From contig DAOSEK010000008.1 in NCBI GenBank assembly GCA_035363095.1, positions 1 to 50,178 of the forward strand: a stretch of 50,178 bases of DNA. Reading direction: 5' to 3'. The notes under the pieces were generated by a model. It did not search any database. It was not told where the DNA came from and saw nothing but the letters and a program-made list of their open reading frames with translations. The position numbers and the translations under genes are program-made. Below are positions 42,040-50,178 of this stretch, in pieces (positions within the stretch are counted from its first letter, which is position 1; every line of letters begins with the position of its first letter). The DNA comes from DAOSEK01 sp035363095. GTDB taxonomy: Archaea; Nanobdellota; Nanobdellia; Woesearchaeales; UBA119.

Positions 42040-45000
42040 ATGTACGTGAATATTAATCAGAGGTCGGATGAAAGTAGATATCTCTTTATGAGAGTGGATA
42101 GTTCTAAAATAGATTTAATGGGAATTAAAACCACTTTTAGATTCTATTTATTTTTAGTTTTTCTTGTTTTATTCTTTGTTTTGAATATGTCTTTGGTAGA
42201 ATCAATTTCTTCTGGTGATTTAGTAGTCTTTATATCAAACACAAATCATAATGGAAATTTTTCAAATGATGTTTCGATTAGTGAAATAGCTTATAGTTGC
42301 ACTGGGAAAACTGAGCTTGCTCTTGCAAGGTGCAAAGTGGACAATTTTTGTTATAACCAAAGAAACTCAAATCTGTCGCTAATAAACATTAGGGCGCTTG
42401 TTTCAGTAAGTTACACAAATTCGAGTGATCAACTTCTGAATATACCTGCAAATTTTTCTTTGCCTTCAAATAAAGAATTGTATTGGTATCATCCTGTAAA
42501 TCAAAATTATACAAAATTTGCCAATAATTGGAGTGATATGCTTGATGGTTCAATTATGGTTTCAGGTGAGGATGGAACAGGATACTCACAACTAGTTTGG
42601 AGCGGTACTAAAAGCGATGGAACATACAAGGGATATGATGACTGTGATTATGGAAATTGTGGTGGCTGGACCGCAAATAGTGGTGGTGCTGCTGAAGGAC
42701 ATTGGGGTTATCAAAATCTAACAAATGGATCTTGGTTAGATTGGAATGGTCGTTCAGGTTGTGATAGTAGTGGGGGATGTGGAAGCGCATATGCAATGAG
42801 ATGTGTTGGAATTTATTCAGATGCGTCTGATCCTCCTTATTTTGATGGGTTTGATGATGGTGTAAAGGGGGACCAATGGACCCAAACCAGCACAAGAGAA
42901 GGAGACAGTATTCTTGAGAACGCTTCAGCTGGTGGATATATTTATCCTAACATAGCATCTTATGCCGATAGTCAAGTCCATTGGGCAAAGTGGATATGGG
43001 ATATTAGAAACTTCAATATACTAGGGACTGATTTTAATATTTCATTCAATGGATCTATGAATTCTCAAGTGACAAACACTTTGGGAATGTTACACGTTGA
43101 ATTATTAGATTCTTCAGGTAACACTGTGTGCAGAATCAATTGGGACGATTCGTGGGCTAGTGCGGCTTCTTATGCAGTTCTTTTAGCAGACTGCTACAAT
43201 GAAAGTGGTGTTAATACTAGCGCTTTTCACCAAAGAACTTCTGATGAAAAAACATTTGTAACAACAAGATTTGACCTCGTTATGAGCAATGGTTCAATTT
43301 CATTCTATAAAAATGGTACTCAGTTTGGGAGTACAGCAAATCTCTCTTCCCAAACTTTTTCAGATGTTGATATGTTGATGGTTGGTTTTGGCAGATATTC
43401 CAATTATGCACAATCTGCGATTTCTGTGTATGATGTGAACCTTACTATCACAAATATTTCCTCCCAAGGATCTAACTTCAATCCCAATTATTCTACCTTT
43501 GATGGTTCAACAACTGATTTTAATTCTTCTTATAATGAAACGACAATTCAAAGCGTATCAAAGCCCGTTTTGGAGAAATCCTCTTATGGAAAGATTGAAT
43601 GGGCTGGGGAAGTTAATGCCTCGGGAACTGATTTTGATTCTTACGTAAATATAAGCTTCAATAATGTAAGTGTTGATACTTCAAATCTAGACTCTTCTTT
43701 TAATTCATCTGCAAACATTACAATTTACTTTGTAAATATGTCTAATGTGATTGTTCTTGAAAATGAGGATGTATGCACTGATTGTGTTATTATTGAAAAC
43801 GATGGGCAAAATGTTACATTTAACGTATCTCATTTTTCCGATTATTCGTTACAAAACTATGACTACGCCAAAACCATCACTATAGATAATACAGGAAATG
43901 CAAACACTCTAACAGACTATCAAATCTTTGTTGAGCCAGAGATATTTAACGAAACAGGCCTTGTTGGTTCATGGCACTTTGATGAGGGAACAGGGAACTA
44001 CACAGTAGATTCAAGTGGGAATCATAATACTGGAACCCTTTATAATTCTCCAACATGGACTTCCTCAGGAAGGTATGGAAATGCAATCAATTTTGATGGA
44101 GTTAATGACTATGTTTCTCTTTCTAATCTTTCTTCTACTACAAGTATAACTATAACAGGTTGGTTTAAAGCCGATAGTTTACCAACTAGTGGTAATTTTG
44201 GGGGTATCTTTGGAACTCAAGGTTGGGCAACTGGAAACATACATTTTCAAATTTACACAAATGCAACTGGCACATTCTTAGGTGGAGGAATTAATGGTGA
44301 TGACACCATGAATCTTTATTCTATACAACAAATAACCGCTGGAAAATGGTACCAATTTGCTTTGACAAAAGACGCAGGTCAGTATAGAACTCTTTACATC
44401 AATGGAACACATGATTCAAATATTTCAACAAATTCAAATAGTCTAAATCTTACTAATTTAAGAATAGGAAACACATATAATGCTAGTAGGTTTTTTAATG
44501 GTACAATAGATGAAGTTAGGATATACAATCGCTCTTTAAATGCAACGGAAATAGAAGCACTCTACAACCAATCAAAATCCAACTATGATGATGTTAGATT
44601 TGTTGATTTGGATGGGAGTAGCGTTCTTAATTATTGGATAGAAAACGATGGCAAGTTCTGGGTTAAAGTGCCTAGTATCCCCGCAAGTTCTTCCAAAAAT
44701 ATCACAGTTTATTATGGAAATCAAACAGCAACAAAATATTCAAGTGGGGATGACACATTTATAATCTTTGATGATTTTGACGGTACATTAGGTTCGACAC
44801 CCAATTCCTCCAAATGGGATGTTCATAAAAAAGGCTCAGCATCTGCAACAGTGCAACTTGATGGTACAGGCCATGTTCAATTAGCAGGCCAATCTGCGAC
44901 AATTTCATCAGGTAACATTTTATCAAAGACTAACTTCACAAAGCCTTTCCTAATAAGGGTTTTAAGAAAGTATGATAACGATTACTACATCGATGTTTCA

Positions 45001-48000
45001 GTAGGTGATGGAGTGCTTCAGGATCAGGATGATGGGGGTCAAACTAAATGGTGGCATACTGTTCAAGGCAATGGTTATGCTTGGATACAACAAGATAATG
45101 ACCAACACTATGTTAGAAGAACTCCTTCTGGTGCAAGTCAGGTAACTTTAACATCAGATGCTTCAACAGTCCTTGGTTTCATAAATGTATATGAGGATGT
45201 TGAATATGTATATGACCAAAATGCAAATGTGGAGTGGTATTTTAATGGGTCTAAAAAACTAAATGCAACAAATGATACATACCAATCTGGAGCAAAATAT
45301 CTTTTACTGACACAAGGAGAATATACAACTGGCAATGGAGGTAATCAGTATATTGATTATGTTTTTGTTAGAAATTATTCTAATCCAGAACCAAGTATAA
45401 CAGTAACAGAGTTTACTGAAATTTCTGGTGATATAGAAATTTCAAACTGTACAAATCTAAACCAAGCTGGAAAAACCTACAAATTAACAGGCAATATTAC
45501 TAATTCTGCTAATGTAACATGTATGAATATTTCTGCAAATAACATTACTTTAGATTGTCAAGGATATACAATAGATGGAATAGATTCAAATCCATCAAAT
45601 GGAATACTTATAAACCGAAGTTCTTCACAAAACACAAGTATAACTATTACAAATTGCATTGTCAAAGATTGGAATAACGGATTTCTTTTCATCAATTCTT
45701 CAAACAACACAATAGTAAATAATCATGCTGAAAGTTGTCCTTTTTATGGGTTTGGCACTCAATATTCAAACGACAATAACTTTACAAATAATACTGCTTA
45801 TTTAAACCAATTTGGTTTTTATCTTAGTTTGACATCAAAAAATAATTTTTTTAAAGGTAATAACGCAAGTAATAGTAGCGAGTATGGATTTATGGCTATG
45901 CAATCTGGTTCAAATACTTATGAAGATAATTTTGCATATGGAAATGCTTATGCTTTTTATAACAGTTTAAGTACTTATACAATTTATAAAAATAACAACA
46001 TCACCGAAAATACATATGGTTTTTATATTACTGAGAATAACAACAATCTAACTAATAATACCATAGAGTCTAATGAGTACGGAATATACATTAGCACTTC
46101 TGGAAATAATTTGACTCAAAATAAGATTTTAAATTCGAATGTTGTTGGTCTCTTCTCAAATGCAATGGGTGGTTCAAGCGTAAATCGTATCTTTAACAAC
46201 TTTTTTAATAATACTATAAATGTAAATCTAACTTCAACAATCAGAGAAAATCAGTGGAATACTACAAATCAGTCAGGGGAGAGAGTCGATGGCGAATCCG
46301 GAAATATTGGTGGGAACCTTTGGCTTAACCCTTCTGGAACGGGTCATTCTCAAACTTGTTCAGATTCCAACAGTGATGGTTTTTGTGATGTAAATTACAC
46401 GATTAATTCTACGGGGCCAAATATAGATTATTTGCCACTTTCTTTTAAAACTAAGTCTTGGACATTTCAGATTCAAACTAATCAAAGTTCTCAGAACTTC
46501 ACATTTGAAACCACTAATGCAAACTTCACAGTTGATTGGGGAGATGGTAATGAAAGTAACATAACAGGTACTCAGATTCCATCTCATATGTATGATACTG
46601 CCGGGGTTTATAATATTACGTTAACAGGCACTGCTAGCAAAGTAGGCTTTTGCGCAGGTATAGGACATACTACATGTCAAAGTGGAACTACTCCCAAATT
46701 CTTAAAAGATATTTTAACTGTAATTCCTAGTGATTTTGGGTTAACAAGCGCTTCAAGGATGTTTATGCGAACTAATGTATCTAATTTTAGTACAATCAAT
46801 TTCTTTGATGAAGCCTCAGAGAATATTACAAGTATGTATATGACGTTTTATGGTGCTTCGGCTTTTAATCATGATATTAGTGGCTGGAACACAAGTAAAG
46901 TTACTGATATGAAGAATATGTTTTATTCTGCATCTACTTTCAATCAGAGTATAGGAAGTTGGGATACAAATAGAGTTACAACTATGGAAACTATGTTTTG
47001 CTATGCATCAGCATTCAATCAAGATCTCAATGGATGGGACGTAAGCAATGTTACAACTATGTATAGTATGTTTGATCATGCCTATGCGTTCAATGGAAAT
47101 ATAAGTACTTGGAATACGACTAAAGTTAAAACTATGGAGAAGATGTTTTATTATGCGTCTGATTTTAACCAAAATATTGGATTTTGGGATACAAGTAATG
47201 TTACAAACATGAGAAGGATGTTTTGGTACGCTTCTGCTTTTAATAAAGATATTGGTGAATGGAATACAAGCAAAGTATCAAACATGAATGAAATGTTTAG
47301 GGATGCTTTAGCATTTGATCAAGATATTGGTTCTTGGAATATAAGTCAAGTTACTACAATGTCAAGTATGTTCCTTAGTGCAAATTTGTCAACTCCTAAC
47401 TATAATTCTCTTCTTATAGGTTGGGCAAATCAATCTCCTAATCTCCAATCTTCCGTTATCTTTCATGGTGGAAACAGCAAATACACATCCGCTGCATTAA
47501 GTGCAAGAAACACTACTTTGATAGGTACTCATAGTTGGACAATAACCGATGGCGGTAAATGGAGTTGCACAAAAAATAGTGATTGTGAAGCTGGTTATTT
47601 TTGCAATAGTTCTGAAGATTGTCAAGCTAAAAAATCAGCAGGTCAGACATGTAATCACACTTTACTGAAAGTAGGCAACTATACCGAAGCTAATGGGGTT
47701 TGTCAATCCGGATATTGCAGAGATGGGTACGCTTCTTATGGGGATGGCGATGGACTTTGTGAAGATAGCGAGTCCTGTTGGTGTGTAGAAACCTCAACCC
47801 AATGTGCAATAAGTGGCACAAACATTTCTAATAACACCTACTCATCTAGTACTTGCTACTCTGAAGGCTCAGATACTAACCCTGGGGAAAGAGCGTTATG
47901 CCTTGAAGGTGCTTGGACTAATTCATCTTGTGGATACTCGGCGTACAATTCCTGTTCAGGCGCATGCCAAAAGGGAAGAGATGTATATTATTGCAATAAC

Positions 48001-50178
48001 ACAATCAATGAATGTTATGATGGTGGAACAAATCAATATACCTTCTTAACAACAGCAGGCAAGGTTTGTTCTGCAGGTGAAGAGGTAGCGCCATCAAGTG
48101 GCATTAACTGTGATACCGTAATCAATTGCACTACCGGAAGTTGTTCTGCCAATAGATATTATTTAGGGTGCGCAGCGGGTTCTACTTCATGTACCAACAC
48201 CAGTCGAGTGGCTTATTCTACTTGGAACGCTACATCAAATAATGTAATCTCTGAAACAACCTATAAATCTGGAACAACATGTAGCATGGATTCTAATTAT
48301 TGTGGTCTTTCTAGTGCCTCTTGTACTGGGTCAGGAACACCTTACAGTTGCCAAATAACAGCAGATAGGTTGAGGTGTGATGGGTCAGGTTCTTGCACCC
48401 ATGATTTAGGCAATAATTTAGTAACAAATGTAACAAGTGGCTATGTGTGCAGTGGTGGTGTTGAAATCGCTGGTAATACCACCCATTATGCATTTAATGC
48501 GACAAGTGATAGGTGTTCAAGTGGCGACCCTGCAGTTGGTTTTGGCGATAGGGTTTATGATGTATATGCTTGCGATGGAGGAAATGCACAAGGACCAGAT
48601 GTTGGGGACAAAACCATAGATTGTGATACTGGATGCTGTTTTGATGCAGGCGCAACAACAGCTTGCATCGCTTCAGGGAATCATAGCACATATAATTGGT
48701 ATGATTTTGGGATTGGTGATGGTGTTGCAACCGATTATTGCATCTCTTCACAGGTTTTGGATTGCTATGGAGATAGTGATTGTGCAGAAGGGTATGAATG
48801 TTTAGGTAATTCTTGTGAAGAAATTAGGCCGTATTGGACATTTCAGATTCAAACTAATCAAAGTTCTCAGAACTTCACATTTGAAACCACTAATGCAAAC
48901 TTCACAGTTGATTGGGGAGATGGTAATGAAAGTAACATAACAGGTACTCAGATTCCATCTCATATGTATGATACTGCCGGGGTTTATAATATTACGTTAA
49001 CAGGCACTGCTAGCAAAGTAGGCTTTTGCGCAGGTATAGGACATACTACATGTCAAAGTGGAACTACTCCCAAATTCTTAAAAGATATTTTAACTGTAAT
49101 TCCTAGTGATTTTGGGTTAACAAGCGCTTCAAGGATGTTTATGCGAACTAATGTATCTAATTTTAGTACAATCAATTTCTTTGATGAAGCCTCAGAGAAT
49201 ATTACAAGTATGTATATGACGTTTTATGGTGCTTCGGCTTTTAATCATGATATTAGTGGCTGGAACACAAGTAAAGTTACTGATATGAAGAATATGTTTT
49301 ATTCTGCATCTACTTTCAATCAGAGTATAGGAAGTTGGGATACAAATAGAGTTACAACTATGGAAACTATGTTTTGCTATGCATCAGCATTCAATCAAGA
49401 TCTCAATGGATGGGACGTAAGCAATGTTACAACTATGTATAGTATGTTTGATCATGCCTATGCGTTCAATGGAAATATAAGTACTTGGAATACGACTAAA
49501 GTTAAAACTATGGAGAAGATGTTTTATTATGCGTCTGATTTTAACCAAAATATTGGATTTTGGGATACAAGTAATGTTACAAACATGAGAAGGATGTTTT
49601 GGTACGCTTCTGCTTTTAATAAAGATATTGGTGAATGGAATACAAGCAAAGTATCAAACATGAATGAAATGTTTAGGGATGCTTTAGCATTTGATCAAGA
49701 TATTGGTTCTTGGAATATAAGTCAAGTTACTACAATGTCAAGTATGTTCCTTAGTGCAAATTTGTCAACTCCTAACTATAATTCTCTTCTTATAGGTTGG
49801 GCAAATCAATCTCCTAATCTCCAATCTTCCGTTATCTTTCATGGTGGAAACAGCAAATACACATCCGCTGCATTAAGTGCAAGAAACACTACTTTGATAG
49901 GTACTCATAGTTGGACAATAACCGATGGCGGTAAATGGGGATGCACAAAAAATTCAGATTGCAGTGCAGGTTTGTTTTGTAATAGTAGTAGTGATTGTCA
50001 AGCAAAACTTGCCGATGGCGTAACCTGTGTTGGTGCAACAGCAGTATCAAACATTACAGAACAAGATGGTGCTTGCACTTCAGGCTATTGCGATAACGAT
50101 GGTGTTGGTTCAGCCGATGACAATTGGTGCTTTACTCCTCATAGCACATATTACGATGGCCAAGAAACCACAAAATGC
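42040..50178 (+). CDS. Giant multidomain surface protein (3' end outside window)
   Basis: Open for 2,713 codons to the window edge with no stop or frameshift seen. N-terminal hydrophobic signal segment near 36-55. Then: a first concanavalin-like region (about 265-485, FDGFDDGVKGDQW); DUF2341 beginning at about 608 (KTITIDNTGNANTLTDYQ) but interrupted by a LamG domain (about 640-840), resuming YDDVRFVDLDGSSVLNYWIE; a NosD-like beta helix (about 1130-1410, NITLDCQGYTIDG and many NNT repeats); PKD plus seven BspA/DUF285 repeats (1473-1841); Cys-rich EGF-like region; an identical PKD/BspA block (2265-2633); another Cys-rich region. Many N-x-S/T sequons. Probably an adhesin or stalk. Starts at 42088 or 42118 are also possible; AGGGGT precedes 42040. 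Confidence 0.8.
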   Translation, partial: MYVNINQRSDESRYLFMRVDSSKIDLMGIKTTFRFYLFLVFLVLFFVLNMSLVESISSGDLVVFISNTNHNGNFSNDVSISEIAYSCTGKTELALARCKVDNFCYNQRNSNLSLINIRALVSVSYTNSSDQLLNIPANFSLPSNKELYWYHPVNQNYTKFANNWSDMLDGSIMVSGEDGTGYSQLVWSGTKSDGTYKGYDDCDYGNCGGWTANSGGAAEGHWGYQNLTNGSWLDWNGRSGCDSSGGCGSAYAMRCVGIYSDASDPPYFDGFDDGVKGDQWTQTSTREGDSILENASAGGYIYPNIASYADSQVHWAKWIWDIRNFNILGTDFNISFNGSMNSQVTNTLGMLHVELLDSSGNTVCRINWDDSWASAASYAVLLADCYNESGVNTSAFHQRTSDEKTFVTTRFDLVMSNGSISFYKNGTQFGSTANLSSQTFSDVDMLMVGFGRYSNYAQSAISVYDVNLTITNISSQGSNFNPNYSTFDGSTTDFNSSYNETTIQSVSKPVLEKSSYGKIEWAGEVNASGTDFDSYVNISFNNVSVDTSNLDSSFNSSANITIYFVNMSNVIVLENEDVCTDCVIIENDGQNVTFNVSHFSDYSLQNYDYAKTITIDNTGNANTLTDYQIFVEPEIFNETGLVGSWHFDEGTGNYTVDSSGNHNTGTLYNSPTWTSSGRYGNAINFDGVNDYVSLSNLSSTTSITITGWFKADSLPTSGNFGGIFGTQGWATGNIHFQIYTNATGTFLGGGINGDDTMNLYSIQQITAGKWYQFALTKDAGQYRTLYINGTHDSNISTNSNSLNLTNLRIGNTYNASRFFNGTIDEVRIYNRSLNATEIEALYNQSKSNYDDVRFVDLDGSSVLNYWIENDGKFWVKVPSIPASSSKNITVYYGNQTATKYSSGDDTFIIFDDFDGTLGSTPNSSKWDVHKKGSASATVQLDGTGHVQLAGQSATISSGNILSKTNFTKPFLIRVLRKYDNDYYIDVSVGDGVLQDQDDGGQTKWWHTVQGNGYAWIQQDNDQHYVRRTPSGASQVTLTSDASTVLGFINVYEDVEYVYDQNANVEWYFNGSKKLNATNDTYQSGAKYLLLTQGEYTTGNGGNQYIDYVFVRNYSNPEPSITVTEFTEISGDIEISNCTNLNQAGKTYKLTGNITNSANVTCMNISANNITLDCQGYTIDGIDSNPSNGILINRSSSQNTSITITNCIVKDWNNGFLFINSSNNTIVNNHAESCPFYGFGTQYSNDNNFTNNTAYLNQFGFYLSLTSKNNFFKGNNASNSSEYGFMAMQSGSNTYEDNFAYGNAYAFYNSLSTYTIYKNNNITENTYGFYITENNNNLTNNTIESNEYGIYISTSGNNLTQNKILNSNVVGLFSNAMGGSSVNRIFNNFFNNTINVNLTSTIRENQWNTTNQSGERVDGESGNIGGNLWLNPSGTGHSQTCSDSNSDGFCDVNYTINSTGPNIDYLPLSFKTKSWTFQIQTNQSSQNFTFETTNANFTVDWGDGNESNITGTQIPSHMYDTAGVYNITLTGTASKVGFCAGIGHTTCQSGTTPKFLKDILTVIPSDFGLTSASRMFMRTNVSNFSTINFFDEASENITSMYMTFYGASAFNHDISGWNTSKVTDMKNMFYSASTFNQSIGSWDTNRVTTMETMFCYASAFNQDLNGWDVSNVTTMYSMFDHAYAFNGNISTWNTTKVKTMEKMFYYASDFNQNIGFWDTSNVTNMRRMFWYASAFNKDIGEWNTSKVSNMNEMFRDALAFDQDIGSWNISQVTTMSSMFLSANLSTPNYNSLLIGWANQSPNLQSSVIFHGGNSKYTSAALSARNTTLIGTHSWTITDGGKWSCTKNSDCEAGYFCNSSEDCQAKKSAGQTCNHTLLKVGNYTEANGVCQSGYCRDGYASYGDGDGLCEDSESCWCVETSTQCAISGTNISNNTYSSSTCYSEGSDTNPGERALCLEGAWTNSSCGYSAYNSCSGACQKGRDVYYCNNTINECYDGGTNQYTFLTTAGKVCSAGEEVAPSSGINCDTVINCTTGSCSANRYYLGCAAGSTSCTNTSRVAYSTWNATSNNVISETTYKSGTTCSMDSNYCGLSSASCTGSGTPYSCQITADRLRCDGSGSCTHDLGNNLVTNVTSGYVCSGGVEIAGNTTHYAFNATSDRCSSGDPAVGFGDRVYDVYACDGGNAQGPDVGDKTIDCDTGCCFDAGATTACIASGNHSTYNWYDFGIGDGVATDYCISSQVLDCYGDSDCAEGYECLGNSCEEIRPYWTFQIQTNQSSQNFTFETTNANFTVDWGDGNESNITGTQIPSHMYDTAGVYNITLTGTASKVGFCAGIGHTTCQSGTTPKFLKDILTVIPSDFGLTSASRMFMRTNVSNFSTINFFDEASENITSMYMTFYGASAFNHDISGWNTSKVTDMKNMFYSASTFNQSIGSWDTNRVTTMETMFCYASAFNQDLNGWDVSNVTTMYSMFDHAYAFNGNISTWNTTKVKTMEKMFYYASDFNQNIGFWDTSNVTNMRRMFWYASAFNKDIGEWNTSKVSNMNEMFRDALAFDQDIGSWNISQVTTMSSMFLSANLSTPNYNSLLIGWANQSPNLQSSVIFHGGNSKYTSAALSARNTTLIGTHSWTITDGGKWGCTKNSDCSAGLFCNSSSDCQAKLADGVTCVGATAVSNITEQDGACTSGYCDNDGVGSADDNWCFTPHSTYYDGQETTKC
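46458..47562 (+). repeat. PKD + BspA block, copy A (1,105 bp)
   Basis: Matches 48834-49938 base for base wherever I compared, with an offset of 2,376 bp (792 codons, in frame). It encodes a PKD-like unit (TVDWGDGNESN, HMYDTAGVYNITL) and about seven 25-residue repeats of the form FNxDIxxWNTSxVTxMxxMF. Identity stops abruptly at GGTAAATGG. Confidence 0.9.
48834..49938 (+). repeat. PKD + BspA block, copy B (1,105 bp)
   Basis: Second copy of 46458-47562. The flanking Cys-rich segments after each copy (CTKNSDCEAGYFCNSSEDCQ and CTKNSDCSAGLFCNSSSDCQ) are homologous but diverged in both DNA and protein, in contrast with the identical block, which argues for recent duplication or gene conversion of the block alone. 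Confidence 0.9.

Noticed and set aside
42608..42895. His-rich minus-strand frame, and others at 45138, 48311 and 48494
   Set aside because: Antisense to the continuous giant surface-protein frame, with odd composition and no start signals.

Overview
The window is an AT-rich stretch of an archaeal genome, most likely a DPANN archaeon of the Woesearchaeota/Pacearchaeota type. Evidence for Archaea: deoxyhypusine synthase, Dph6, an archaeal-type LeuRS, archaeal Elp3, a histone-fold protein, a KaiC-like ATPase beside a FlaI/TadA-type ATPase, pilins with class III signal peptides (KAQTATEYL), archaeal TATA boxes 25-30 nt upstream of start codons, and an archaeal tRNA-Gln. One gene, a GAD-containing AspRS, is of bacterial type. 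The lineage is inferred from gene content and was not checked by a search.

Layout. 0.3-2.2 kb: HAD phosphatase and Sua5. 2.4-6.3 kb: unrecognised envelope genes including a membrane protein plus two lipoproteins, followed by a 15-unit polypyrimidine tandem array. 6.9-10.8 kb: Dph6 (diphthamide), then agmatinase, a PLP decarboxylase and deoxyhypusine synthase, a probable arginine-to-hypusine block. 11-14 kb: SPFH protein, lipoprotein, small hypothetical, tRNA-Gln(CUG). 14.4-20.8 kb: LeuRS with an Asn-rich tail, Elp3, NIF3-like protein. 21.2-22.5 kb: a peroxide-response operon (PerR-like, peroxiredoxin, encapsulated-ferritin-like). 22.6-25.6 kb: methyltransferase and a frameshifted GT-C-like membrane protein. 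26.1-27.8 kb: AspRS. 28.0-38.5 kb: a type IV pilus/archaellum-like cluster (two TadC/FlaJ-like membrane proteins, ATPase, KaiC-like protein, six pilin-like proteins). 38.6-41.7 kb: RimK-like ligase, retropepsin-like protease and histone on the minus strand, then endonuclease III and a hypothetical on the plus strand. 42.0 kb to the edge: an unfinished surface protein of at least 2,713 residues with LamG, DUF2341, beta-helix, PKD, BspA-like and Cys-rich regions, containing an exact 1,105-bp internal duplication.

The main unannotated structure is a set of small interspersed elements in almost every larger intergenic gap. They resolve into two families of about 127 bp (called I and II here). Both lack terminal inverted repeats, end in a similar subterminal hairpin (TACCTCG...CGAGGTT) and lie directly 3' of TTGAT or a close variant. 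One copy of I sits inside a copy of II, with uninterrupted II copies as empty-site controls, and copies of II sit inside I. This looks like non-autonomous relatives of single-strand transposons of the IS200/IS605 type, whose ISDra2 member uses TTGAT; no transposase is in the window.

A second theme is tandem amplification at many scales: 10-bp, 17-bp, 25-bp, about 65-70-bp (three places in the pilus cluster, including a triplicated promoter), 185-bp and 2,376-bp periods. A third is translation quality: t6A, diphthamide, hypusine, Elp3 modification, two synthetases and a tRNA lie within 28 kb.
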